From: Leptospiraceae bacterium
Lineage (GTDB): Bacteria; Spirochaetota; Leptospiria; Turneriellales; Turneriellaceae
Assembly (NCBI GenBank): GCA_016788945.1
Contig: JAEUSA010000364.1
Coordinates: 1-10,194 of the forward strand
Length of the DNA: 10,194 nt
Direction: 5' to 3'
In this document: positions 1 to 5,971 of the stretch, piece by piece
How positions within the stretch are numbered: position 1 is the first letter of the stretch
Layout: each line of letters starts with the position of its first letter
Translations under genes and position numbers: made by a program
Notes under the pieces: generated by a model
Database searches by the model: none
Told to the model about the DNA's origin: nothing
The model's input: only the letters and a program-made list of their open reading frames with translations

Positions 1-680
1 TCGTTAACAATCAGGCCATCTCTGATTTTAACGACGTGCCGCGCATATTGCAACACATCGGGGTCATGCGTCGAGAACACAAACGTTGTCTTGTGATCTT
101 CATTGAGTTTGCGCATCAGCTCGAGAATTTTGTGACCGGTATCTGAATCAAGGTTTGCCGTCGGCTCATCGGCGAGCACGATCTTCGGGTTCGTCACGAG
201 CGCGCGCGCTATCGCCACCCGCTGGCGCTGCCCGCCCGAAAGTTCTGCCGGGCGCTGCCTGAGCTGTGCGCTCAAGCCAACTTCTTCGATCAGATGCTCG
301 GCGCGTTCTTTGATTTCCGCCTTCGAGAGTTTATTCTCTTTCATGAGCAGCAGCGGAAATTCGACGTTCTCCAGAACATCGAGCACGGGGATCAGGTTGA
401 AGGTTTGGAATATGAAGCCGACTGTGTAGAGGCGTAAATCCGTCAGCGCATCGTCGTTCATTGTGGTGATATCTTGCCCGGCGATTTTCACATCGCCCGC
501 CGACGGTCGGTCGATGCAGCCGATGATGTTGAGCAGCGTTGTTTTTCCGCTGCCCGAAGGCCCGACCACCGAAAGCAGATCACCTTCTTCGACGGCAAAA
601 TTGACGCCTTTGAGCGCGCTGACGATCGTCTCACCCAGCGGATAATCTTTGCGAACGTTCGCCATTTCGATAATGCGCAT
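1..680 (-). CDS. ABC transporter ATP-binding protein, LolD/MacB/FtsE type (C-terminus cut by window edge)
   Basis: This is the ATPase subunit of a type VII (mechanotransmission) ABC transporter, which couples ATP hydrolysis to periplasmic work such as releasing lipoproteins (LolCDE) or driving MacB-type export. Reading from the ATG at 680, about 226 codons are open to the edge, so nearly the whole 225-235 aa family length is present. Visible motifs are Walker A GPSGSGKT (residues 40-47), the Q-loop in GFIFQTFNLIP, the signature LSGGQRQR (from residue 147), Walker B VLADEPT with D171 and E172, and the H-loop STHD with H205. The text IGCIDRPSAGDV followed by an L-R-L-x-x-VGFIFQ segment is typical of the LolD/MacB branch. 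A second ATG at 665 is a possible start. The partner permease would be expected downstream, beyond the left edge, so LolD, MacB-like and other family members cannot be told apart. The family call is firm; the substrate is unknown. Confidence 0.93.
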   Translation of the reverse strand, partial: MRIIEMANVRKDYPLGETIVSALKGVNFAVEEGDLLSVVGPSGSGKTTLLNIIGCIDRPSAGDVKIAGQDITTMNDDALTDLRLYTVGFIFQTFNLIPVLDVLENVEFPLLLMKENKLSKAEIKERAEHLIEEVGLSAQLRQRPAELSGGQRQRVAIARALVTNPKIVLADEPTANLDSDTGHKILELMRKLNEDHKTTFVFSTHDPDVLQYARHVVKIRDGLIVN

Positions 681-721
681 ACTCTTGAAAAATAAGCGCG
701 ACACATGCCGACGACCAAAAA

Positions 722-739
722 TTTAACCATTTGGTTAAA
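722..739. promoter_or_regulatory. Perfect 8-bp inverted repeat, candidate operator
   Basis: TTTAACCA (722-729) and TGGTTAAA (732-739) form an exact palindrome around a 2-bp TT spacer. It sits in the short divergent gap between the ABC ATPase start (680) and the cyclase start (787, or 754 if TTG is used). The AT-rich, tightly spaced dyad is too short-looped to be a good RNA hairpin and fits a site for a dimeric repressor, for example of the TetR or GntR type. No regulator gene lies next to it in this window. The symmetry is seen directly; operator function is inferred. Confidence 0.5.
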
Positions 740-786
740 GCGAGTCTTCCGACTTGACGCGCGCGAAACGAGCACCCGTTGAAACC

Positions 787-2061
787 ATGCTGCGGCGTTT
801 CTGGAAAAAAGTCTCCGAATTCGGTCTACCAACCGATATCTCCCCCGACGAACGCAAGCTGCACGTTTCGGCAAATCAGTTGATGATGGTGACGATCATT
901 CTCATCGCGAGCATGACGGGTTCTCTGTTCATCGTCTATCTGTTTTTGCTCAATATCGACTTCGCGTTTTACCGCAACTATTTCTGGGGTGGTGCGGCAC
1001 CACTCAGCGCGCTGATCTGCGCTCTGAGCATTTTCATCTACCGCGGCAGAACCGGACGCTTCTTCGGGCCGATTGTAGCCTTTGCCTACCTCATGGTATT
1101 TCTGATCACCGCGATCACCGTCATCTTTGGCGGTTACTACGGGCTTGAAGACTGGCTGATTGTCGTGATGGGCATGGGTATTTTCGTGCTGCACAAGAAG
1201 CCGCTGCTCAGAAGAATCAATGTTTTTGTTTCTTTCATCGCCTACATGACGCTGAAAGTGTGGATCTTATACGTGCCCGAACTTTTACCCGTACCGCATC
1301 CGGCGACGCGGTTGTTCTACTACGTTTTACTCGCCGCTGCGTTCTTCATAATTTTTTTCCTCGAATTCCGTTTTATCGCGCATCATAGTGCACGCGCAGA
1401 AGACGACTTCATCGCGCAACGTGACATTGCCGACAAGCTGCTGCTCAATATCATGCCCGAAAGCGTTGCGCGCGAACTCAAGCTCAAGGGCCGTTATGAA
1501 CCGCGGCACTACGACGCGATTACGGTATTGTTCACCGACTTTGTCGGCTTTACCCGTCTCGCTGCCGAAATGCGGCCGGCAGAACTTCTGCAATCACTCG
1601 ATGAAGCGTTCAGCCAGTTTGATCAGATCGTACGCAGGCACGGCCTGGAAAAACTCAAGACAATCGGCGATGCGTACATGTGTGCTGCGGGAATTCCTGA
1701 AGCGAGCCACGATCACGCGCTGCGGGCATGCCGCGCGGCACTCGAGTTTAAGCAGGTTATTGAAACGCGTAAACAGGCGGCGGCATCTGCCGGCCTGCCA
1801 TTCTGGGATATCCGCATCGGACTACACTCGGGCCCGGTCGTCGCGGGCATTATCGGCGAACACAAATTTGCTTATGATATCTGGGGTGATACGGTCAATA
1901 CTGCTTCGCGCATGGAATCGGCAGGCGAGGTCGGCACGGTGAATATATCAGCGGCGACGGCGGCGCTGGTGAACGGGCATTTCGATCTGCGTAGCCGCGG
2001 CCTCAGGGCAGCGAAAGGTCTCGGCGATATGGAAATGTTCGAACTGCGGAATAAAACATGA
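787..2061 (+). CDS. Membrane-anchored class III adenylate cyclase
   Basis: Makes cAMP from ATP; an inner-membrane protein with a cytoplasmic C-terminal catalytic domain. From the ATG at 787 it is 424 aa. Six hydrophobic segments lie at about residues 33-56, 67-85, 94-114, 121-136, 143-160 and 174-195. A short helical linker ending DKLLLNIMPESVARELK is the usual lead-in to class III cyclase domains. Catalytic residues all appear present: metal-binding Asp251 in LFTDFVGFT and Asp295 in IGDAYM, adenine-specifying Lys291 (KLKTIGD) and Asp364 (YDIWGD), and transition-state Asn371 and Arg375 (VNTASRMES). The Lys/Asp pair argues for adenylate rather than guanylate cyclase. An in-frame TTG at 754 would add 11 residues; neither start has a clear Shine-Dalgarno, so the ATG is preferred. 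It stands alone, divergent from the ABC ATPase, and the 722-739 palindrome lies upstream. What the membrane part senses cannot be read. Confidence 0.93.
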   Translation: MLRRFWKKVSEFGLPTDISPDERKLHVSANQLMMVTIILIASMTGSLFIVYLFLLNIDFAFYRNYFWGGAAPLSALICALSIFIYRGRTGRFFGPIVAFAYLMVFLITAITVIFGGYYGLEDWLIVVMGMGIFVLHKKPLLRRINVFVSFIAYMTLKVWILYVPELLPVPHPATRLFYYVLLAAAFFIIFFLEFRFIAHHSARAEDDFIAQRDIADKLLLNIMPESVARELKLKGRYEPRHYDAITVLFTDFVGFTRLAAEMRPAELLQSLDEAFSQFDQIVRRHGLEKLKTIGDAYMCAAGIPEASHDHALRACRAALEFKQVIETRKQAAASAGLPFWDIRIGLHSGPVVAGIIGEHKFAYDIWGDTVNTASRMESAGEVGTVNISAATAALVNGHFDLRSRGLRAAKGLGDMEMFELRNKT

Positions 2062-2069
2062 AGCTAGAA

Positions 2070-2092
2070 CGCCGGAGAGTATGCGGCCGGCG
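2070..2092. terminator. Weak stem-loop between convergent genes
   Basis: CGCCGG (2070-2075) pairs with CCGGCG (2087-2092) around an 11-nt loop. It lies in the 42-bp gap between the stop of the cyclase gene and the stop of the convergent lipoprotein gene. There is no clean run of T on either side, so it is at best an imperfect bidirectional terminator. Confidence 0.25.
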
Positions 2093-2103
2093 CCCCAAAG
2101 TGA

Positions 2104-2481
2104 CTATTTGTCTTTCTTGAAATTGACACCCACAACTTTATAGAACTCTCCCGCCTTAATAAAGTGCAGTTCGACATCAAGCTTTTGTCCGTTGGCGAAC
2201 ACGGCGTCGCCTTTCAGCGTGCTCGCCCCACCTGCCTGAACGTGAAAACCGTGAAAATTCCATTGCGTTGGTTTGCGCGTTGCAATCCATTTTTTCCAAC
2301 CGTCGGCGCCGCCGATTTCTTTCTGCAGCGAATCGTCGAGCATGCGGAATGTCTTGTCGGCATCACCGGCTTTAAGACCTTCCATGAAAACATCGCCGTG
2401 CACGCGCAACTTGCTCGTGCCGCAGGCGCCCACAAGTAGCACCAGCATCATTGTCATCAGCAGCGAAATTTTTTTGTTCAT
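2104..2481 (-). CDS. Small putative lipoprotein of unknown function
   Basis: 125 aa. It begins MNKKISLLMTMM, a short basic then hydrophobic signal, and a lipobox-like LLVGAC places the lipidated cysteine at Cys20, so export and lipid anchoring are likely. The remaining ~105 residues alternate helix and strand: MEGLKAGDADKTFRMLDDSLQ, then GGADGWKKWIATRKPT, then hydrophobic strands ending FYKVVGVNFK. This pattern resembles small NTF2-like/DUF4878-type lipoproteins, in which a helical start is followed by a curved sheet, but I cannot name the family with confidence. The ATG at 2481 is well supported by GGGGGAAAT just upstream. It is divergent from metF (85 bp gap) and convergent with the cyclase; no functional link to either is visible. 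Confidence 0.82.
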   Translation of the reverse strand: MNKKISLLMTMMLVLLVGACGTSKLRVHGDVFMEGLKAGDADKTFRMLDDSLQKEIGGADGWKKWIATRKPTQWNFHGFHVQAGGASTLKGDAVFANGQKLDVELHFIKAGEFYKVVGVNFKKDK

Positions 2482-2565
2482 TATTTCCCCCGAGATGCCA
2501 GTCGCCGGGTCGCCGTGCGGCCGAATACTCCTTTACAGCGCGACTTCAGGCGCATTGCGGGAAAG

Positions 2566-3492
2566 ATGCATATTGCGGATGTCATAAAGTCTAACCAACC
2601 GGCGCTGAGCTTCGAATTCTTTCCGCCTAAAACACAAGAAGGTTCAGATGCTTTGTTTAAGACCATCAGTGACCTCAAGGCGCTGGAACCTGCATACGTC
2701 AGCGTCACCTACGGTGCGGGTGGTTCGACGCGCCAGCTGACGCACGACCTCGTGGTGCGGCTTAGCCAAGAGCTCGGCCTCACGATCGTTTCGCACCTGA
2801 CCTGCGTCGGTGCCAGCAAAGATGAAATCCGCCAGATATTAGAGCGCTATCAGGAAAGCGGTATCAGCAATATACTCGCACTCAGGGGTGATCCGCCCGT
2901 GAACAAAGAAGCTCAAGGCGGCGCTGCCCCAAAAGAAGCTTTCGCACGATTTGTACCACATCCCGATGGCTTTCATTATGCCGCTGAGCTCGTCGCCTTC
3001 ATCAAGAAACACTTTCCGCAAATGGGTGTTGGCGTGGCGGGTTTTCCCGAGGGACATCCTGAAACACCCAACCGCCTGAAAGAGATCGAATACCTCAAAG
3101 CAAAGATCGACGCCGGCGCAGATTATATCTGCACGCAGCTGTTCTTCGACAACCGCGATTTCTACGACTACCGCGAACGTTGTGAGATCGCCGGTATCAA
3201 CGTGCCCATCATTGCCGGCATCATGCCGATCACGTCGCGCAAAGGCATGCAACGCATGGCGGAGCTTTCGCTCGGTTCGCGATTCCCGGCCAAACTGTTG
3301 CGCTCACTCGCACGCGCTGAAGATGATGACTATGCAGAGAACGTCGGCATTCATTGGGCAACGGAACAGGTACGCGACCTGATTGATAACAAAGTTGCAG
3401 GTGTGCATTTTTATACGCTGAACAAATCAAAGGCAACGCTGAAAATATATCAGTCTCTCGGTATCAGAAAATCGGCCGCGCTGCGCGGCTGA
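2566..3492 (+). CDS. metF: 5,10-methylenetetrahydrofolate reductase
   Basis: Reduces 5,10-methylene-THF to 5-methyl-THF using FAD, supplying the methyl group for methionine synthesis; cytoplasmic, TIM-barrel fold. From the ATG at 2566 it is 308 aa, close to the ~296 aa E. coli enzyme. Family landmarks appear in order: LSFEFFPPKT with the catalytic Glu17, VSVTYGAGGS, the ILALRGDPP stretch with Asp109 that contacts FAD, VGVAGFPEGHPE, CTQLFFDN with substrate-binding Gln191, PIIAGIMPI, and the C-terminal GVHFYTLNKS. A GTG at 2515 would extend it by 17 residues (reading MRPNTPLQRDF), but that extension looks unlike the family, whereas MHIADVIKSNQPALSF matches the usual beginning. GCGGGAAAG just before the ATG is a modest ribosome site. 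It is monocistronic here, with no methionine gene beside it and no recognisable SAM riboswitch in the upstream gap. Confidence 0.97.
   Translation: MHIADVIKSNQPALSFEFFPPKTQEGSDALFKTISDLKALEPAYVSVTYGAGGSTRQLTHDLVVRLSQELGLTIVSHLTCVGASKDEIRQILERYQESGISNILALRGDPPVNKEAQGGAAPKEAFARFVPHPDGFHYAAELVAFIKKHFPQMGVGVAGFPEGHPETPNRLKEIEYLKAKIDAGADYICTQLFFDNRDFYDYRERCEIAGINVPIIAGIMPITSRKGMQRMAELSLGSRFPAKLLRSLARAEDDDYAENVGIHWATEQVRDLIDNKVAGVHFYTLNKSKATLKIYQSLGIRKSAALRG
3475..3489 (-). terminator. GC-rich stem-loop inside the metF 3' end, possible terminator for the TPR gene
   Basis: GCCGCG (3475-3480), a 3-nt loop and CGCGGC (3484-3489) form a perfect 6-bp stem in the last codons of metF. Read on the minus strand it lies just past the stop of the TPR gene and is followed by CGATTTTC, a short T run. 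It could therefore terminate the TPR transcript from within the convergent gene. The T run is short, so this is tentative. Confidence 0.33.
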
Positions 3493-3501
3493 TGCAATAG
3501 G

Positions 3502-4515
3502 CTAAGGTTTGGTTAAGCGCGCCTTCAGCCATTCTTGCAGCATCAACGCCTTCTCTTTATTCGCGTCGATCCAGCTGCGTGCTGTTTCAGAAGACGACAC
3601 CTGAATCACACGGACAAATGCTGCGTCGTGCTTCGCCGCTTTGAGCGCAGAAAAGAAATCCACATACTGCGACCAATAAAAGCCGTTATTCTTCGGGCGT
3701 AACTCCGCAAGTATCTGCAGATAAGCGAGCGTGATATCAGCAAACGCTTCGTCGCGATTTTTTTTCTTCGATTTCGCCAGCGCTGCCCCCATGCCGATGG
3801 TCAAATCGCTGAATGCAGCGCTGTCCCCGTCACCGGCTGAAGCGACATTGAGCGTAATCTCCTTGTCATTTTTTTCTGTTGCAAGACCCGCATAATACTC
3901 ATCGATGTAACGCATGATTTCAGCGCTGCGTTTTCCCGCCGGTTCTATGAGCAGCGCCATGTAGTAGCACAACATTGCTTTCGCCCTCTGGTTCGATGCG
4001 TAGAGAATGCGCCCGAGTGCATAGTGGCTGCTGAAATGCCTCGGTTCGAGACGCAGCGCCGCCTGCAGGCTCTGTTCAGCTTCTTTATTGAGACCGGCCC
4101 GCGACAGACTGATCGCGAGGTTATAGTGCATGAAATGGTTATTCGGCGCTTCTTGCACAAGGCCCTTGAGCAGCGCCACGGCCTTCGCATTTTCGCCGCG
4201 ATCATCGTATGCACTCGCCAGCAGCATGCGCAGATTGGTGTGCTTCTTACAATCTGTCTGTGCTACGGCTTCGCCGGTTTTGATCGCCTCGTCCGTTTCT
4301 TTCGCACTCCAGAGCGAAAAAACTTTTTCATAAATCGCCATGCAGGATTTCGGATTTATCTTCAGCGCCTTGTCGTATTGCTCAATAGCCTCACGGTATT
4401 TTCCCGCATCGTGCAGCTTTACCCCATCTTGTATCAGCTGCTCAAAATCTTCAGCCCCGAGCGCTGGGGCAAAAACGCATGCGATGAATGAAATAATGGT
4501 AAGAAAATTTTTCAT
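3502..4515 (-). CDS. Exported tetratricopeptide-repeat protein
   Basis: 337 aa. It has an N-terminal signal peptide (MKNF, then a hydrophobic core to about residue 19, with a likely cut near ALG-A-E at residues 20-22), so it is probably periplasmic or surface-associated. Residues ~24-195 hold about five TPR units. The clearest are residues 24-57, with GKYREAIEQYDKALKINP, and 128-161, ending EAEQSLQAALRLEP. TPRs are protein-binding scaffolds, so no enzymatic role is implied. The last ~140 residues are helical but not obviously TPR and were not recognised. The ATG at 4515 is strongly supported by AAAGGAG 5-6 nt upstream. It is convergent with metF (9-bp gap) and lies immediately downstream of tRNA-Asn on the same strand; it might be read through from the tRNA but has its own ribosome site. 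Confidence 0.88.
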   Translation of the reverse strand: MKNFLTIISFIACVFAPALGAEDFEQLIQDGVKLHDAGKYREAIEQYDKALKINPKSCMAIYEKVFSLWSAKETDEAIKTGEAVAQTDCKKHTNLRMLLASAYDDRGENAKAVALLKGLVQEAPNNHFMHYNLAISLSRAGLNKEAEQSLQAALRLEPRHFSSHYALGRILYASNQRAKAMLCYYMALLIEPAGKRSAEIMRYIDEYYAGLATEKNDKEITLNVASAGDGDSAAFSDLTIGMGAALAKSKKKNRDEAFADITLAYLQILAELRPKNNGFYWSQYVDFFSALKAAKHDAAFVRVIQVSSSETARSWIDANKEKALMLQEWLKARLTKP

Positions 4516-4565
4516 AGACGCTCCTTTGATCAGTCACGAACCTGGCAGAATGCCGCTAAAAAGTG

Positions 4566-4638
<73 letters not shown>

Positions 4639-4661
4639 ATGGATAGATAATTTCCCTGCAG

Positions 4662-4745
4662 GCCACCTGCTCTACCGACTGTGACCGAAGGATTTGTCCT
4701 CAAATCCGCAGGTCTCCGTCTTCGGTGCTATCCGGGAATGGATAG
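4662..4745 (-). pseudogene. Broken partial copy of the tRNA-Asn 5' half
   Basis: Two blocks match the intact tRNA region exactly: 4662-4681 repeats 4607-4626 (20 nt, D-loop to anticodon stem), and 4727-4745 repeats 4628-4646 (19 nt, D-stem, acceptor 5' strand and upstream flank). In the intact gene only one base (4627) separates the blocks; in the copy 45 nt (4682-4726) do. The anticodon, T-arm and acceptor 3' strand are missing, so this copy cannot make a tRNA. Seven to eight bases of 5' flank are duplicated too, so the copy arose from DNA beyond the tRNA itself. On the minus strand it precedes the intact gene with a 15-nt junction (4647-4661). Confidence 0.88.
4684..4726. repeat. 43-nt nested-palindrome element inserted in the tRNA copy
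   Basis: Outer arms ACCGAAG (4684-4690) and CTTCGGT (4720-4726) are exact complements. Nested inside, GGATTTG (4690-4696) and CAAATCC (4701-4707) form a perfect 7-bp hairpin with a 4-nt loop. The inner and outer stems are adjacent on one side and separated by about 12-13 unpaired bases on the other, giving a one-sided bulge rather than a simple long palindrome. It lies exactly where the partial tRNA copy is split, which suggests a small mobile or REP-like element. No clear target-site duplication is visible. Confidence 0.6.
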
Positions 4746-4783
4746 GCCGCTACGCGGCAAAACTCTGCCCGGAAAAACCGGGC
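4746..4783 (-). terminator. Two stem-loops downstream of the 362-aa membrane gene
   Basis: GCCCGG (4767-4772) and CCGGGC (4778-4783) form a perfect 6-bp stem with a 5-nt loop. On the minus strand it lies about 25 bp past the stop at 4808 and is followed by AGAGTTTTG. A second small stem, GCCGC/GCGGC (4746-4750 with 4754-4758), follows. The first is a plausible intrinsic terminator with a weak T run, insulating the tRNA region from the membrane gene. Confidence 0.42.
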
Positions 4784-4807
4784 GTCTGAACACGGCGTCA
4801 ATCGTTT

Positions 4808-5896
4808 TCAACCGACTTTGGTGAGGTCTCCGCCACGCTGGCCGGGGACGATCATGAGAAAGACCGCCAGCACCGCAAAACAGAATGCCACAAAACGGAG
4901 ATCCCAGAACAGTGCGCGCCAAATATACCCACTGGAAATATTCCCCGGTGGTGCCCCATCGATGACGACGACCCGGTCTAAATGGCGTTGGCGCACCGCG
5001 GTAAAACCGACGCGCAGTCGTACTGCCTCCGCATCGTCCGCTTCATCATCGTGCGCATTAAAATCTAACCGCAGGGCGGTAACAAAACCTTCTGGCTTTG
5101 GTTTTGCCATCAGTCCATCGCAATCCTTTATCTTGCAGCGCAGCAGTAATTCAACGGGTTCGTCAAAATCGTAGATGTTCCGTTTAACAGGAATATAGAC
5201 AATATCCTCAGGTGAAGGTTGTCCGGGGTTCGCCGGTATTATTCTGCAGTAAGGACTGTCATCCGCAATCGTCTTGCAGACAAACTCGGCACCGCTCAGA
5301 CGCAGATAACGCGCATTCGTAATTTCAGGGCCTTCACCCAGCCTCGCCGAAAGCTGATAGCGACCTGCCGCCACGTCGCGTGCCTGCCTTTCCAGCTTTG
5401 CCCCATGACTGCGCGCAGAGCAACCCGCATCGACCGTAGTGATCAACCCCGCCGAAAGTAAAAGCGCAGCTGCATAACCCCGACCGCTTTTCTTCTGGAA
5501 AAAAATCACCGCAATGGACACATGAATGCCGCACAGCAGCAGAAAGAGAAACAAAATGAAGTAATATGAGAGTGGAACAACGGCGACGAGGAAGGCCGCG
5601 AAAAAGGCCGCACTGAATAGGCCATCGCGGTTACCGGGCTCAAAGAATGCCTGCCGTGCGAAGATAACGGCGACGAACACGGCCAATGGCAACAAATATT
5701 CGAAGTATTCTTTTTTTTTCCACAGGCCGGTAAATTCGGCTACCGTGCCCGACAGATACCCTTGCAAAAACAAAACCACCAAATACGCGAGAGTCGCGCC
5801 ACAGGCAATGGCAAGGCTTAGCAGCGGCCTGTCACGCAGCGAGCCAAAGAATCTGCCGAACCTGTGCATGGCGCATGATAACGCGCGAGGCAGCAA
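4808..5896 (-). CDS. Multi-pass membrane protein of unknown function with a cysteine-containing C-terminal domain
   Basis: Not recognised. 362 aa from a TTG at 5896, or 353 aa from the ATG at 5869. The TTG is favoured because AAGG lies 6-7 nt before it, while the ATG has no ribosome site. The N-terminal part carries about five hydrophobic segments (residues ~25-48, 66-85, 94-110, 111-133, 140-157). A soluble region of ~170 residues follows, then one last TM segment near the C-terminus (FVAFCFAVLAVFLMIVPG) and a short tail. The soluble region contains cysteines (GCSAR, EFVCK, SPYCR, LRCKIKDCDG) that could form disulphides if it faces the periplasm, and an acidic patch HDDEADDAE. It diverges from the SpoIIE-type phosphatase gene with 75 bp between starts, so shared control is possible but unproven. 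Confidence 0.78.
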   Translation of the reverse strand: MLPRALSCAMHRFGRFFGSLRDRPLLSLAIACGATLAYLVVLFLQGYLSGTVAEFTGLWKKKEYFEYLLPLAVFVAVIFARQAFFEPGNRDGLFSAAFFAAFLVAVVPLSYYFILFLFLLLCGIHVSIAVIFFQKKSGRGYAAALLLSAGLITTVDAGCSARSHGAKLERQARDVAAGRYQLSARLGEGPEITNARYLRLSGAEFVCKTIADDSPYCRIIPANPGQPSPEDIVYIPVKRNIYDFDEPVELLLRCKIKDCDGLMAKPKPEGFVTALRLDFNAHDDEADDAEAVRLRVGFTAVRQRHLDRVVVIDGAPPGNISSGYIWRALFWDLRFVAFCFAVLAVFLMIVPGQRGGDLTKVG

Positions 5897-5971
5897 GTCA
5901 ACCTTGTCTGCCGGTATTAAAGCGGCAAAACCGTTTGACCGCGGCGGTGGCTCACACCGACTGCAGCCTGC

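Noticed and set aside
2515..2565. Upstream GTG extension of metF
   Set aside because: The added 17 residues do not resemble the start of the family, and the ATG at 2566 gives a normal MetF beginning with a purine-rich stretch just upstream.
2482..2565. SAM or folate riboswitch upstream of metF
   Set aside because: The gap is under 90 bp and shows none of the helices or conserved cores of those riboswitches.
4682..4726. Possible intron in a second tRNA-Asn
   Set aside because: Bacterial tRNA introns sit in or near the anticodon loop and are much longer. This insert is in the D-arm of a copy that lacks its 3' half.
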